The notes beneath the pieces are model-generated. The model was not told the DNA's origin. It did not search any database and saw only the letters and a program-made list of their open reading frames with translations. DNA of 64,000 nt, taken from positions 1,172,830 through 1,236,829 of the forward strand of contig NZ_JOMH01000001.1 in the NCBI RefSeq assembly GCF_000711245.1, written 5' to 3'. Shown piece after piece: positions 54,679 through 64,000 of the stretch. Each line of letters begins with the position of its first letter. Within the stretch, counting starts at the first letter, position 1. Source of the DNA: Polycyclovorans algicola TG408 (GTDB lineage: Bacteria > Pseudomonadota > Gammaproteobacteria > Nevskiales > Nevskiaceae). The translations under genes were made by a program, and so were the position numbers.

Positions 54679-55589
54679 GCCAGCGTGCCCTCGGGTGCGC
54701 GCGCGCGCTGCCCGGCGTGCACCGGCGTGCCGCCAGGCCATTGCCAGGTCTGCAGTTGCAACACGCCATGGCCGGTGGCGACGCGAACGCCGTGCGTATC
54801 GGCCGACAGCACGGTGCCGGCAGGTGCATCGTGCATGCCGGGTTCGGCCACGGCCTCCCAGATGCGCAGGCGTGCGTCGCCGTGCAGCGCCCAGCACACC
54901 GGCACCGGGTTGAAGGCGCGGACGCGCCGCGCCAGCACCGCAGCGGGCTGGCTGAAGTCGAGACGCGCCTCGTCCTTGCTCAACTTGGCGGCGTAGCAGG
55001 CACCGGCCTCGGGTTGTGGTTCGGGCTGCCAGTCGCCGCGTGCCATGTCGGCCAGGGCGTCGACGATGGCGCTGGCGCCCAACGTTGCCAGGGCGTCATG
55101 CAGCGTTGCGCCGGTGGTCTCGTCAGTGATGGGCAGGCGCCGTGTCAGCCCCACCGGGCCGGTGTCGAGACCGGCATCCATTTGCATGATGCAGATGCCG
55201 GTCTCGGCATCGCCGGCCTCGATGGCGCGCTGAATCGGCGCCGCGCCCCGCCAGCGCGGCAGCAGCGAGGCGTGAATGTTCAGACAGCCGCGCGCCGGAA
55301 TCTCAAGCGCGGCCTGCGGCAGGATCAGCCCGTAGGCCACCACCACCATGACCTCGACGTTGGCGTCGCGCAGCAGCGTCTGCGCGTCGGCGCGAAAGCG
55401 CTCGGGTTTGTGGACGGGCAGGCCCAGCGCCGCAGCACGTGCGGCCACCGGTGAGTCACTGAGCTTGCGGCCGCGCCCAGCCGGGCGGTCGGGCTGGGTA
55501 AACACGGCGGCAATGTCGTGCCCGGCGTTGTGCAGGGCATCGAGCGCGGCGACCGAAAACGCCGGGGTGCCAGCAAACGCCATTCTCAT
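54675..55589 (-). CDS. fmt: Methionyl-tRNA formyltransferase
   Basis: The 304-residue enzyme starts [40 protein letters not shown] and has the formyl-folate site [23 protein letters not shown] with the catalytic His, then the OB-fold C-terminal domain from about residue 205. It formylates initiator Met-tRNA. The start overlaps the def stop by four bases, the usual coupling. Confidence 0.96.
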   Translation of the reverse strand: MRMAFAGTPAFSVAALDALHNAGHDIAAVFTQPDRPAGRGRKLSDSPVAARAAALGLPVHKPERFRADAQTLLRDANVEVMVVVAYGLILPQAALEIPARGCLNIHASLLPRWRGAAPIQRAIEAGDAETGICIMQMDAGLDTGPVGLTRRLPITDETTGATLHDALATLGASAIVDALADMARGDWQPEPQPEAGACYAAKLSKDEARLDFSQPAAVLARRVRAFNPVPVCWALHGDARLRIWEAVAEPGMHDAPAGTVLSADTHGVRVATGHGVLQLQTWQWPGGTPVHAGQRARAPEGTLA

Positions 55590-56089
55590 CCCGCCAGCTT
55601 CTCGGCTTTTTTCAGCTTCTTGAGGATGCGCTCGCGCTTGAGGCTGCTGAGATAGTCGATGTAAAGCTTGCCGTCGAGGTGGTCGATCTCGTGCTGGATG
55701 GCCTGGGCCATCAAGCCTTCTGCCTCAAGCTCGAACGGCTGGCCGTCGCGATCCAGCGCCTTGAGGTGAAGTCGGTTGAAGCGTTCGACCTTGTCGAGTG
55801 CGCCAGGCACTGACAGGCAGCCCTCTTCCATCATCTGCCGGTCGCTGGTGTCGGTCACTTCAGGGTTGATGATGACCATGGGTTTGGCATCGCCGTCGCC
55901 AAGGTCCATGACGGCGATGCGCAGGTCCACGCCAATCTGGTTGGCGGCCAGGCCGATGCCGGGTGCGTCGTACATCGTGTCGAACATATCGTCGATGAGC
56001 CGCTGTAAGGCGGCATCAAAGGTGACGACCGGTTTGGCCTTGATGCGCAGTCGCGGGTCGGGGTGGTGCAAGATGGGTTGGATGGCCAT
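55586..56089 (-). CDS. def: Peptide deformylase
   Basis: The 167-residue metalloenzyme has the three family motifs [18 protein letters not shown] and QHEIDHLDG (Cys and two His bind Fe2+/Zn2+; Glu catalytic). It removes the N-formyl group from new proteins. AGGAGCGCCC precedes the ATG at 56089; the frame upstream is open but non-conserved. The gene is divergent from the LysM lipoprotein gene. Confidence 0.96.
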   Translation of the reverse strand: MAIQPILHHPDPRLRIKAKPVVTFDAALQRLIDDMFDTMYDAPGIGLAANQIGVDLRIAVMDLGDGDAKPMVIINPEVTDTSDRQMMEEGCLSVPGALDKVERFNRLHLKALDRDGQPFELEAEGLMAQAIQHEIDHLDGKLYIDYLSSLKRERILKKLKKAEKLAG

Positions 56090-56187
56090 GGGCGCTCCTA
56101 CGAAACGGCTGTGACATGTTGGCTTAAGCCTTTGCCACATCAGGGATTCATGCCAGAATCGATAATCGACTCCGGGGAGTAATGACG

Positions 56188-57360
56188 ATGTCGCAGTATA
56201 CCGGCACCCTTGCCCGGACCTTGCTGATTGTGGGCGTCGCGACCGGCCTCGGGGCCTGCGTCACCGCCGCGCCGCCGCAGACCACGCGCACCGAGTCGGC
56301 GCCTGTGCCGATTTCGCAATCGCAGGCGCCGCAGGCACCATCGTCCACCTCAGCGGCGAGCGCACCGGCCGCGCCGACGCCAGTGACCTTTCGCGAATCG
56401 GCCCCGCTGCAGTACGTGGTGCAACCGGGCGACACGCTGTGGGGCATCGCCAATCGCTTTCTCACCCAGCCCTGGCAGTGGCCCGAAGTGTGGTTTGGTA
56501 ACGATCAGGTGGCCAACCCGCACCTGATTTACCCCGGCGACGTGTTGAATCTGCGCGTCGTTGACGGCCGCCAACAGGTGGTGCGCGATGCTGCGCCGGG
56601 GATGCGCGTGCTGCGTCTGGGGCCGCAGGTGCGCGAGAGCGCGCTGGATGAGGCGATCCCGGCGATTCCGCTTGAGGCGATTCAGGATTTTCTTCGCAAC
56701 CCGCGCCTGGTCGGTGCGGACGAACTGGAGCGAGCGCCCTACATCCTGGCCTTCGGCGATGACCAGCTGATCGCCGGCAGCGGCAGCCCGGTGTTCATCA
56801 AGAATTTGCCTGCCAACGGCGATTACCGCTGGGCAGTGGTGCGACCGGACCGCCCGATCACCGAACCCGATTCGCGCGAAGTTCTCGGTTATGCGGCGAC
56901 GCCGGTCGGTGGCCTGGAAGTGCGCGAGATCGACGCCACCGCCAGCCTCGGGCGCCTGACCCGCTCCGAAATGGAAGCGCGCGTCGGCGATCGGCTGGTG
57001 CCCATCGAAGACACCTTGTTTGAGGCCCGGTTCGTGCCGCGCGCGCCCGAGGTCGAGGTCGATGGCCGGGTGGTGTGGATCGCCGAAGAGCGGTTGCAGG
57101 CGACGCAGTTTCAGGTGGTGGCGATCAATCGCGGCTTTGATGCCGGTCTTGCGCCGGGGCACCTGCTGACGATCAAGCAGCGCAGCCGGGTGGTCAACGA
57201 CCCGCACGCACAGGGGACCGTGACCCTGCCCGAGCAGCCGGTCGGCACCCTGATGCTGTTCCGTACCGATGCGCGCCTGTCGTTTGGGCTGGTGCTGGAA
57301 GCCACCCGACCCATCGGCAGTCTGGACGCGGTGGTCAACCCGGTCGCCAGCGCCCGGTGA
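56188..57360 (+). CDS. LysM-domain lipoprotein
   Basis: The product (390 residues) has a lipoprotein signal ([13 protein letters not shown]), a Pro/Ala/Ser-rich linker and a LysM domain ([19 protein letters not shown]...[13 protein letters not shown]), then a C-terminal domain conserved in the proteins encoded beside dprA and def. LysM binds peptidoglycan. Two ATGs are possible: GGGGAG is eight bases from the one at 56188 but only two from the one at 56182. The stop overlaps dprA. Confidence 0.9.
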   Translation: MSQYTGTLARTLLIVGVATGLGACVTAAPPQTTRTESAPVPISQSQAPQAPSSTSAASAPAAPTPVTFRESAPLQYVVQPGDTLWGIANRFLTQPWQWPEVWFGNDQVANPHLIYPGDVLNLRVVDGRQQVVRDAAPGMRVLRLGPQVRESALDEAIPAIPLEAIQDFLRNPRLVGADELERAPYILAFGDDQLIAGSGSPVFIKNLPANGDYRWAVVRPDRPITEPDSREVLGYAATPVGGLEVREIDATASLGRLTRSEMEARVGDRLVPIEDTLFEARFVPRAPEVEVDGRVVWIAEERLQATQFQVVAINRGFDAGLAPGHLLTIKQRSRVVNDPHAQGTVTLPEQPVGTLMLFRTDARLSFGLVLEATRPIGSLDAVVNPVASAR

Positions 57361-58472
57361 CCGACGCGGTCGCGGCGCAAAACGCGGCGCTGAGGCTGTT
57401 GCGAACGCCGGGTATGGGCCCGGTCACGGTGGCCAAGTTGCTGGCGCAGCTCGGCTCTGTCGAGGCCATCGTCAATGCCCGCCCCGGCGTCTTGCGTGAC
57501 GTGGGGTTGAGTCAGGCGCGCATCGACGCACTGCGCCACGCCGCCCCGGCGTTGATCGAACCCGATCTGGCGTGGCTGGCTGCAGCAGCGGACCGACATA
57601 TTCTGCTGATTGACGACCCGCGCTATCCCGAGCGCTTGCGACAGACGCCCGGCGCGCCACTGCTGCTGTTCGTACAGGGCGACCCCGACTGGCTGGCCGT
57701 GCCGCAACTGGCCATCGTCGGCAGCCGGTCGGCGACGCCGCAGGGGGCGCTCAACGCCCGGTCATTTGCCGAGGCACTGGTCGGCTGCGGCATCACCATC
57801 ACCAGCGGCCTGGCGCTGGGTATCGACGGTGCCGCGCACGAGGGAGCGCTGGCCGGCAAGGGCGGCACGGTGGCGGTGTGTGCGACCGGGCTGGATCGCG
57901 TGTACCCGGCGCGGCATCAGGCCCTGGCGCGACAGATTGCCGCCGAGGGCGTGCTGGTCTCGGAGCTTCCCATCGGCACTGCGCCACAGCAGGGCTTCTT
58001 CCCGCGGCGCAATCGCATCATCAGTGCCTTGTCCCTGGGGGTACTGGTCGTCGAGGCGGCGCGCGAAAGCGGCTCGCTGATCACTGCGCGTTTCGCCATG
58101 GAGCAGGGTCGCGAGGTGTTCGCCATCCCCGGCTCCATTCACAACCCGCAGGCGCGGGGCTGCCATGCGCTGATCCGCCAGGGCGCCAAGCTGGTCGAGT
58201 CGGTCGACGACATTCTTGAAGAACTCGCACCGCAGCTCGTTGGCCGCTTGCGCGAGGGCGCGCCAGACGTGAAGACGGCGACCGACGTTCTGACGCCCGA
58301 AGCCACCGCGCTGCTCGCCGAACTGGGTGATGAAGCGCTGGACTTCGACACCCTGCTGGCGCGCGGCACAGACTCCGTGGCCGGTCTGTCGGCACAGTTG
58401 CTGACGCTGGAATTGGCGGGCCGGGTGGTGCAAGGCGGCGATGGTCGTTATCGCGCGGTCCGCGGCGGGTGA
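57357..58472 (+). CDS. dprA: DNA-processing protein DprA (Smf)
   Basis: The 371-residue protein has an N-terminal SAM-like domain (NAALRLLRTPGMGPVTVAKLLAQLG), the extended Rossmann core with LAIVGSRSATPQGALNARSFAEAL, ITSGLALGIDGAAHEGAL and FFPRRNRIISALSLGVLVVEAARESGSLITARFAMEQGREVFAIPG. A winged-helix C-terminal domain follows. DprA binds incoming single-stranded DNA and loads RecA in transformation. The GTG start overlaps the LysM gene stop. Confidence 0.95.
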   Translation: MTDAVAAQNAALRLLRTPGMGPVTVAKLLAQLGSVEAIVNARPGVLRDVGLSQARIDALRHAAPALIEPDLAWLAAAADRHILLIDDPRYPERLRQTPGAPLLLFVQGDPDWLAVPQLAIVGSRSATPQGALNARSFAEALVGCGITITSGLALGIDGAAHEGALAGKGGTVAVCATGLDRVYPARHQALARQIAAEGVLVSELPIGTAPQQGFFPRRNRIISALSLGVLVVEAARESGSLITARFAMEQGREVFAIPGSIHNPQARGCHALIRQGAKLVESVDDILEELAPQLVGRLREGAPDVKTATDVLTPEATALLAELGDEALDFDTLLARGTDSVAGLSAQLLTLELAGRVVQGGDGRYRAVRGG

Positions 58473-58577
58473 CACGCATTCACCCCGGCGCGCGGCCATC
58501 ACGCCCTATACTTTGCACAGAAATTGCTTCATCAGTCCCCGTGCAGCCCTAGCGTGTTCAGCCCCAAGGAGAGCGCC

Positions 58578-59045
58578 ATGAAAGAAACCGTCCTTGATGT
58601 GCTGATGTACCTGTTCGAGAACTACCAGACGGTCGAATTCGTTGACCAGGCCAATCACGAGACCTTGCAAGAGGAGCTGGTGGCCGCCGGGTTTGAGGTC
58701 GAGGAAGTGGGCAACGCCTTCCGCTGGCTCGACGGTTTGACCCAAACCCGGCAGTTGCCGATGGTGTTCGGGCCGAGTGCGGCATTGCGGATTTACACCC
58801 GCGAAGAGATTCAGCGTATCCCCACCGACTGTCGCGGGTTTCTGCTCTATCTGGAGCAATTGGGCATTTTGTCGCCGACCCATCGCGAATGGATTATTGA
58901 TCGGCTGATGGCGCTGGTCGAAGACATCGATCTGGAGCGTGCCAAATGGGTCTGTCTGCTCGTGCTGATGAGCGATGAGCAGGCCGAGGAGGCCTTCGCC
59001 CATGTCGAAGAGATGGTCTATTACGCGGGCGAGTTTCTCCACTGA
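58578..59045 (+). CDS. smg: Smg family protein (DUF494)
   Basis: The 155-residue protein begins MKETVLDVLMYLFENYQTVEF and contains LQEELVAAGFEVEEVGNAFRWLDGL and RGFLLYLEQLGILSPTHREWIIDRLMAL, the full Smg (DUF494) pattern. It is acidic and helical with unknown function, conserved between dprA and topA. AAGGAGAGCGCC precedes the ATG; a TATACT box at 58507 could be its -10. Confidence 0.94.
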   Translation: MKETVLDVLMYLFENYQTVEFVDQANHETLQEELVAAGFEVEEVGNAFRWLDGLTQTRQLPMVFGPSAALRIYTREEIQRIPTDCRGFLLYLEQLGILSPTHREWIIDRLMALVEDIDLERAKWVCLLVLMSDEQAEEAFAHVEEMVYYAGEFLH

Positions 59046-59071
59046 CGCGCGACCTTTTCCAGGCGCCCGGC

Positions 59072-59101
59072 TTTACAGCAGGCGCAATGTCCCGATATAA
59101 G
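59072..59101 (+). promoter_or_regulatory. Putative topA promoter
   Basis: TTTACA (59072-59077), 18 bases, then TATAAG (59096-59101), 58 bases before the topA ATG. It is the best sigma-70-like pair in the smg-topA gap. Confidence 0.5.
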
Positions 59102-59159
59102 CGGCCCCTTTTCTGCGGGCTCTGCCTGTCAGCGCCATTTATCCATGGACCCGCTCTGA

Positions 59160-61619
59160 ATGAGTAAATACCTTGTCGTCGTCGAGTCGCCTGCCAAGGC
59201 CAAGACGATCAAGAAGTACCTTGGCAACGATTACGAAGTGCTGGCCTCATACGGCCACGTGCGTGATCTGGTGCCCAAGGACGGCGCCGTCGACGTGACC
59301 AATGCCTTCGCCATGAAGTACCAGCCCATCGAGCGCAACGAGAAGCACGTGCGCGCCATACAGAGTGCGCTGCGCAATGCCGACGGCCTGATTCTGGCGA
59401 CCGACCCTGACCGCGAAGGGGAGGCCATTTCCTGGCATTTGCTGGAGTTGCTGACCGAACGCAACGCCATGAAGAACAAGACGGTCGAGCGCGTCGTGTT
59501 CCACGAAATCACCGAACGTGCAGTGCGCGAAGCCGTGGCCAAGCCGCGCCAGGTCGCCACCGATCTGGTCAACGCCCAGCAGGCGCGGCGGGCACTGGAT
59601 TATCTGGTCGGCTTCAATCTGTCGCCGCTGCTGTGGCGCAAGATCGCGCCAGGCCTGTCAGCCGGTCGTGTGCAAAGCCCGGCGTTGCGACTGATTTGTG
59701 AGCGTGAAGAAGAGATCAAGGCCTTCATCCCGCGCGAGTACTGGACGCTACTGGCGGCCGCCGACAAAGGCGGCAGTGCGTTCACGGCCAAGTTGGTCGA
59801 ACTCGACGGTCAGAAAGTCGAGCAGTTCACCGTCACCGAAGGGCCTGCGGCCACGGCCGCCCGCGAGCGCCTGCTGGCCTCTGCGGCGGGTCAGCTCACG
59901 GTCGGCACGGTCGACAAGAAGCAGCGGCGCCGCAACCCGTCGCCGCCGTTCACCACCTCGACCCTGCAGCAGGAGGCCAACCGCAAGCTCGGTTTCACCT
60001 CCACCCGCACCATGCGCACAGCCCAGCAGCTTTATGAAGGCATGGACCTGGGCGGCGAAACGATGGGTCTGATCACCTACATGCGTACCGACTCGCTGAG
60101 CCTGTCGCAGGACGCCTTGGGTGAGATTCGTCAGGTCATCGTCAAGGAATATGGCAACAGCGCCTGCCCACCCGAGGCGCGCTATTTCAAGACCAAATCG
60201 AAGAACGCGCAGGAAGCGCACGAGGCCGTGCGCCCCACCTCGGCGATGCGCACGCCAAAGTCGGTGGCAAAGTTTCTCGGCCCCGACCAGCTCAAGCTCT
60301 ATGAGCTGATCTGGAAGCGCACCATGGCCTCGCAGATGACCCAGGCGGTGTTCGACACCGTCACCGCCGAACTGCGGGTCGACGACAAGAACGCCTTCCG
60401 CGCCAACGGCTCGGTGCTGGTCGAGCCCGGTTACCTGGCGGTGTACAACGTGTCGCTGGATGTGGGCGAAGAGGCTGAAGATGACGAAAAGCGCCTGCCG
60501 CCGCTGGAAACCGGCGAGCGCGTCACGCTCACCGACATCAACGCCGACCAGCACTTCACCGAACCGCCGCCGCGCTTCACCGAGGCCAGCCTGGTCAAGA
60601 CCCTGGAGGCCTACGACATCGGCCGGCCCTCCACCTACGCGAGCATCATCAGCACCCTGCAGGCGCGTGATTACGTGCGCCTGGACGGCAAGGCGTTCAC
60701 GCCCACCGATGTCGGCATGATCGTCAACAAGTTTCTCACCGATCACTTCACCCGCTACGTCGACTACCAGTTCACCGCCAACCTCGAAGACGACCTCGAT
60801 GCCGTGTCGCGCGGCGAGAAGCAGTGGCAACCGCTGCTGGCCAGCTTTTGGCAGCAGTTCAAGCCGCAGGTTGACGAGAAGATGGAGCTCAAGCGCGAGG
60901 AAGTGTCTGAAGCGCGGGTGATCGGCGTGGACCCCGAGAGCGGCAAGCCGGTGTCGGCGCGGCTCGGCCGTTTCGGACCATTTGTGCAGATCGGCACCAA
61001 GGACGACGCCGACAAGCCGCGCTTCGCCAGCCTGCGTGCCAACCAGCGCATCGACACCATCACCCTCGACGCCGCGTTGGCGTTGTTCGAGTTGCCGCGC
61101 ATGCTCGGCAACCTCGACAACGGCGATGAAGTGGCGGTCAATATTGGCCGCTTCGGCCCTTACGTGCGTTACGGCAGCCAGTTCGTCTCGCTGAAGAAGG
61201 ACGACGACCCCTACACCGTCGACCTGCCGCGCGCGCTCGAGTTGATCGAGCAGAAAATTGCGGCGCTTGAGGCGGCGACCATCGTCAAGTTTGGCGACAC
61301 GGGGATCCGCATCATCAAAGGCCGCTTTGGGCCGTACATCACCGACGGTGCGCGCAAGTCACCGATTCCCCGCAGCAAAGACCCCGAGAGCCTGTCGGTG
61401 TTCGAGTGCGAGGCTTATCTGGCCGAGGCCGCTGCGGCGAAGAAGTCGGGCAAGAAGGGCGCCAAGGGCAAGGCCAAGTCGACGAGCGCCAAGCCCAAGG
61501 CCGATGCCAAGCCGAAGACCAAGGCTGCCGCCAAGAAGCCTGCGGCGAAAAAGGCCACCAAAAAACCGGCGGCGAAAAAGCCCGCTGCCAAGAAGCCGCC
61601 CAAACCCGCGACCGCCTGA
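59160..61619 (+). CDS. topA: DNA topoisomerase I
   Basis: The 819-residue type IA topoisomerase begins with the Toprim domain (YLVVVESPAKAKTIKKYLG...LATDPDREGEAISWHLLE) and has the active-site Tyr in GLITYMRTDSLSL near residue 307. The C-terminal part carries Toprim_C repeats (RLGRFGPFVQIG, NIGRFGPYVRYGSQF, IKGRFGPYITDG) instead of Cys4 zinc ribbons, and ends in a Lys/Ala/Pro-rich tail of about 45 residues. It relaxes negative supercoils. The tail probably adds DNA binding. tsaC begins at the last base of its stop codon. Confidence 0.96.
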   Translation: MSKYLVVVESPAKAKTIKKYLGNDYEVLASYGHVRDLVPKDGAVDVTNAFAMKYQPIERNEKHVRAIQSALRNADGLILATDPDREGEAISWHLLELLTERNAMKNKTVERVVFHEITERAVREAVAKPRQVATDLVNAQQARRALDYLVGFNLSPLLWRKIAPGLSAGRVQSPALRLICEREEEIKAFIPREYWTLLAAADKGGSAFTAKLVELDGQKVEQFTVTEGPAATAARERLLASAAGQLTVGTVDKKQRRRNPSPPFTTSTLQQEANRKLGFTSTRTMRTAQQLYEGMDLGGETMGLITYMRTDSLSLSQDALGEIRQVIVKEYGNSACPPEARYFKTKSKNAQEAHEAVRPTSAMRTPKSVAKFLGPDQLKLYELIWKRTMASQMTQAVFDTVTAELRVDDKNAFRANGSVLVEPGYLAVYNVSLDVGEEAEDDEKRLPPLETGERVTLTDINADQHFTEPPPRFTEASLVKTLEAYDIGRPSTYASIISTLQARDYVRLDGKAFTPTDVGMIVNKFLTDHFTRYVDYQFTANLEDDLDAVSRGEKQWQPLLASFWQQFKPQVDEKMELKREEVSEARVIGVDPESGKPVSARLGRFGPFVQIGTKDDADKPRFASLRANQRIDTITLDAALALFELPRMLGNLDNGDEVAVNIGRFGPYVRYGSQFVSLKKDDDPYTVDLPRALELIEQKIAALEAATIVKFGDTGIRIIKGRFGPYITDGARKSPIPRSKDPESLSVFECEAYLAEAAAAKKSGKKGAKGKAKSTSAKPKADAKPKTKAAAKKPAAKKATKKPAAKKPAAKKPPKPATA

Positions 61620-62170
61620 TGCTCGCGGCAGCGTTGCGGCGTGCAGTACGCCAGACCCTGGCAGCCGGTGGGGTGCTGGCCTATCCCACCGAAGCGGTGT
61701 GGGGGCTGGGTTGCGACCCGTTCAGCGACGCCGCGCTGCGGCAGTTGCTGGCGCTAAAGCGGCGCGATCCGGCCAAGGGTCTGATCGTGGTGGCCAGCCA
61801 CATCGATCAACTCGACGGGCTGATCGTGATCCCGTCGCGGGCCGCCTATCGCCGCGCGCGGCTGAGCTGGCCGGGGCCCAATACCTGGGTGTTTCCCGCC
61901 GGACCCGACGCTTCGCCGTGGTTGACCGGCGAGCGCGATACGCTGGCGGTGCGGGTGTCGGCGCATCCGGTGGTGCGCGACCTCTGCGAAGCCTGGGTCG
62001 GCCCGCTGGTCTCGACCAGCGCCAACCGCAGTGGCCAGCCCCCGGCCATGAGTCGCACGCAGGTGCAGTTGCGCTTTGCCGACATGTTGGTGGTGCCGGG
62101 CGCCTTGGGCGGGTCGGATCGCCCCACCTCGATCCGCGAGGCCGCGACCGGGCATTATCTGCGGCAGTGA
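61619..62170 (+). CDS. tsaC: Threonylcarbamoyl-AMP synthase (YrdC/Sua5 type)
   Basis: The 183-residue protein has [42 protein letters not shown] and GPNTWVFPA...[33 protein letters not shown], the complete TsaC core. It makes threonylcarbamoyl-AMP for t6A at tRNA position 37. The ATG shares its A with the topA stop (TGATG), so the two are coupled. Confidence 0.94.
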   Translation: MLAAALRRAVRQTLAAGGVLAYPTEAVWGLGCDPFSDAALRQLLALKRRDPAKGLIVVASHIDQLDGLIVIPSRAAYRRARLSWPGPNTWVFPAGPDASPWLTGERDTLAVRVSAHPVVRDLCEAWVGPLVSTSANRSGQPPAMSRTQVQLRFADMLVVPGALGGSDRPTSIREAATGHYLRQ

Positions 62171-62201
62171 ACCGCCGCCTTTGCCCCCTGAATACCGCGT
62201 G

Positions 62202-63122
62202 ATGACCCAGTCCCCTGACCCTTTCGTGACCCGTGTCGACACCTGGCTGCGGCGACTGCAGCAGGACATCTGCACGGGTGCCGAGCAGTTCGAGCCAACC
62301 GCGCGATTCCAGTCCGATGCCTGGCAGAAGCCGGCTGAAGCCCGTCTGCAGGGCGAGGGCGATACCCGCGTACTCGAAGCCGGGCAGGTGTTTGAGCGCG
62401 GTGGCGTGGCCCGCTCGGTGGTGCGCGGCGCGGCGCTGCCGCCGTCGGCCACGGCATCGCGTCCCGAGCTCGCCGGGCGACCGTTTCAGGCCATGGGCGT
62501 GTCGGTGGTATTGCACCCGCGCAACCCCTTTGTGCCCACCACACATTGCAACGTACGCATGCTCAATGTCGGTGGCGACGGCCTGCCGGCAGTGCGCTGG
62601 TTTGGCGGCGGCTTTGACCTCACGCCCTACTACGGCTTTGAAGAAGACGCGCGCGGCTGGCACGGTGCCGCTCGCGAGGCGGTGGGTGAAGGGCTTTACC
62701 CGCGCTTCAAGCGACAGTGCGATGAGTATTTCTACATTCGTCATCGTGATGAACCGCGCGGCATCGGTGGTCTGTTTTTTGACGACTGGACCGAAGGCGG
62801 TGACGACCCGGCTTTTGCCTTGACCCAACGGGTCGGCGAGGCGTTTTGGGCCGCCTACGCACCCATCGTTGCGCGGCGCAAAGATCTGCCCTTCGGTGAA
62901 CGCGAGCGACGCTGGCAGTTGCAGCGGCGTGGCCGTTACGTCGAGTTCAATCTGGTGTGGGACCGCGGCACGCTGTTTGGCCTTCAATCGGGCGGGCGCA
63001 CCGAGTCGATCCTGATGTCAATGCCGCCCGAGGTGCAGTGGGCCTACGACGCGCAGCCCGCTGCCGGGACGCCCGAGGCCGAACTGCTGACGCATTATCT
63101 GCAGCCGCGCGACTGGTGCTGA
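62202..63122 (+). CDS. hemF: Oxygen-dependent coproporphyrinogen III oxidase
   Basis: The 306-residue enzyme contains the HemF blocks [65 protein letters not shown] and [33 protein letters not shown]. It converts coproporphyrinogen III to protoporphyrinogen IX with O2 in haem synthesis. ATG at 62202 is used; a GTG directly before it is in frame. tsaC is immediately upstream. Confidence 0.96.
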   Translation: MTQSPDPFVTRVDTWLRRLQQDICTGAEQFEPTARFQSDAWQKPAEARLQGEGDTRVLEAGQVFERGGVARSVVRGAALPPSATASRPELAGRPFQAMGVSVVLHPRNPFVPTTHCNVRMLNVGGDGLPAVRWFGGGFDLTPYYGFEEDARGWHGAAREAVGEGLYPRFKRQCDEYFYIRHRDEPRGIGGLFFDDWTEGGDDPAFALTQRVGEAFWAAYAPIVARRKDLPFGERERRWQLQRRGRYVEFNLVWDRGTLFGLQSGGRTESILMSMPPEVQWAYDAQPAAGTPEAELLTHYLQPRDWC

Positions 63123-63159
63123 GGCATACTCCAGAGGCGTTTCTGCCACGTTCTGCCCC

Positions 63160-64000
63160 GTGACCCTGACCGAACTCCGCTATCTGGTAAACCTCGACAA
63201 AGAGCGCCACTTTGGGCGTGCCGCCGAGCGCTCGTTCGTCAGCCAGCCCACCCTGTCGGTGGCGCTGAAAAAGCTGGAAGACGAGTTCGGCGTGATTCTG
63301 TTCGAACGCAACCGTGGCGAAGCCCGACCAACGCCGGTGGGTGCGCGCATCATTGAGCAGGCGCGACGCGTGTTGGCCGAGGCGCGGCGCGTCGAAGACA
63401 TCGCCAAGGAAGGCGGCGACGAGCTCTCGGGCGCGCTGCGCATCGGCGCGATCTACACCGTCGGCCCTTACATGCTGCCGCAGCTGGTGCCGGCGCTGCG
63501 CAAGGCGGCACCCAACATGCCGTTGGTGATCGAGGAAAACTACACCGGCATCCTGCTCGACCAACTGCGCGACAACGAAATTGACGTCGCGCTGCTGGCG
63601 CTGCCCATCGACCTCAACGGCCTCAGTGCGTGGCCGGTGTACGACGAATCGTTTGTGGTGATGATGCCGCCCGATCATGCGCTGGCCGACAAGATCGAGA
63701 TCCCGGCCGCGCAACTCGCGCATCACCCGCTGCTGCTGCTGGGGCCGGGGCATTGTTTTCGCGACCAGGTGATCGAGGCCTGTCCGAAATGTGTCGAGCC
63801 CGACGCCCAGGGCCCGCGACCGCAGACCGGCAGCTCGCTGGAAACCATTCGCCACATGGTGGTCAGCGGGCTGGGCATCACCGTGCTGCCCGAAGCCTCG
63901 GTGAAGAACCGACCGGACGACGGCGGGCTGGTGGCCCGCCCGTTCAAGCCACCGGCGCCGGAGCGTCAGATCGCGCTGGTGTGGCGGCGAACCTTCCCGC
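63160..64000 (+). CDS. oxyR: OxyR-type LysR regulator (cut by window edge)
   Basis: The first 280 residues are present. The N-terminal HTH is LTELRYLVNLDKERHFGRAAERSFVSQPTLSVALKKLEDEFGVILFERNR, and the effector domain follows. The redox pair GHC-FRDQVIEAC falls at C199 and C208, the same positions and nine-residue spacing as the peroxide-sensing cysteines of E. coli OxyR. It should activate peroxide defence genes. The start is a GTG at 63160. About 20-30 residues are missing beyond the right edge. Confidence 0.9.
   Translation, partial: MTLTELRYLVNLDKERHFGRAAERSFVSQPTLSVALKKLEDEFGVILFERNRGEARPTPVGARIIEQARRVLAEARRVEDIAKEGGDELSGALRIGAIYTVGPYMLPQLVPALRKAAPNMPLVIEENYTGILLDQLRDNEIDVALLALPIDLNGLSAWPVYDESFVVMMPPDHALADKIEIPAAQLAHHPLLLLGPGHCFRDQVIEACPKCVEPDAQGPRPQTGSSLETIRHMVVSGLGITVLPEASVKNRPDDGGLVARPFKPPAPERQIALVWRRTFP

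Noticed and set aside
61440-61616. Repetitive AAG/GCC-rich DNA
   Set aside because: It codes for the Lys/Ala tail of TopA and is not a separate repeat element.

Overview
The window is GC-rich chromosomal DNA of a gammaproteobacterium. Diagnostic core blocks are rpmH-rnpA-yidD-yidC-mnmE, ybbA/ybbP divergent from tesA, and def-fmt with dprA-smg-topA-tsaC-hemF. A Tat-exported high-potential iron-sulfur protein, the lipid-metabolism genes and a TopA without zinc ribbons point towards the Nevskiales/Xanthomonadales side of the class. That placement is inference from gene content, not from a marker alignment.

Layout. 1-602: N-terminal third or less of an MmeI-like methyltransferase/nuclease, cut by the window edge. 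687-5914: membrane-protein housekeeping (QmcA/NfeD pair), HiPIP, DUF2939, alpha/beta hydrolase, DUF374 acyltransferase and a ferritin-like protein. 6092-11377: a PaaX-like regulator followed on the same strand by a fatty acid desaturase, two crotonases and an AidB-type acyl-CoA dehydrogenase. 11389-14771: K+/H+ antiporter, PhzF protein and EamA permease. 14776-18913: an overlapping lipid-modification operon (FAD oxidoreductase, DUF1365, cyclopropane fatty acid synthase, DUF1475, DUF2062). 18997-22797: tesA divergent from ybbA-ybbP. 22925-26858: rpmH to mnmE, without dnaA upstream. 26855-32636: small enzymes, an M13 peptidase, a glycosyltransferase and a YfaZ-like porin. 32698-34008: rsmB.

From about 34009 to 53954 a roughly 20 kb island of lower GC separates rsmB from fmt, genes that are usually neighbours. 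From left to right it holds: a four-gene overlapping operon on the minus strand (Dam-type methylase, a nuclease-like effector, a middle component 6 protein, a DUF2326 ABC ATPase) that looks like an ABC-three-component conflict system; a serine recombinase with a repeat-rich leader; a lipoprotein; a type I restriction-modification operon (hsdM, hsdS, DUF4268, DUF4145, hsdR); a HipA-like kinase; and a tyrosine-recombinase operon (recombinase, HTH protein, degenerate recombinase-like protein, GIY-YIG protein). Two insertion sequences have broken the restriction system: an IS30 element inside the end of hsdS and an IS630 element inside hsdR. Removing each IS with one target-site copy restores the reading frame exactly, so both hits look recent. 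hsdM is intact.

53999-54406 is the 3' piece of a truncated gene of host-like composition. The core genome then resumes with fmt, def, LysM lipoprotein, dprA, smg, topA, tsaC, hemF and an OxyR-type regulator that runs off the right edge. No tRNA, rRNA, CRISPR array or origin of replication was seen.
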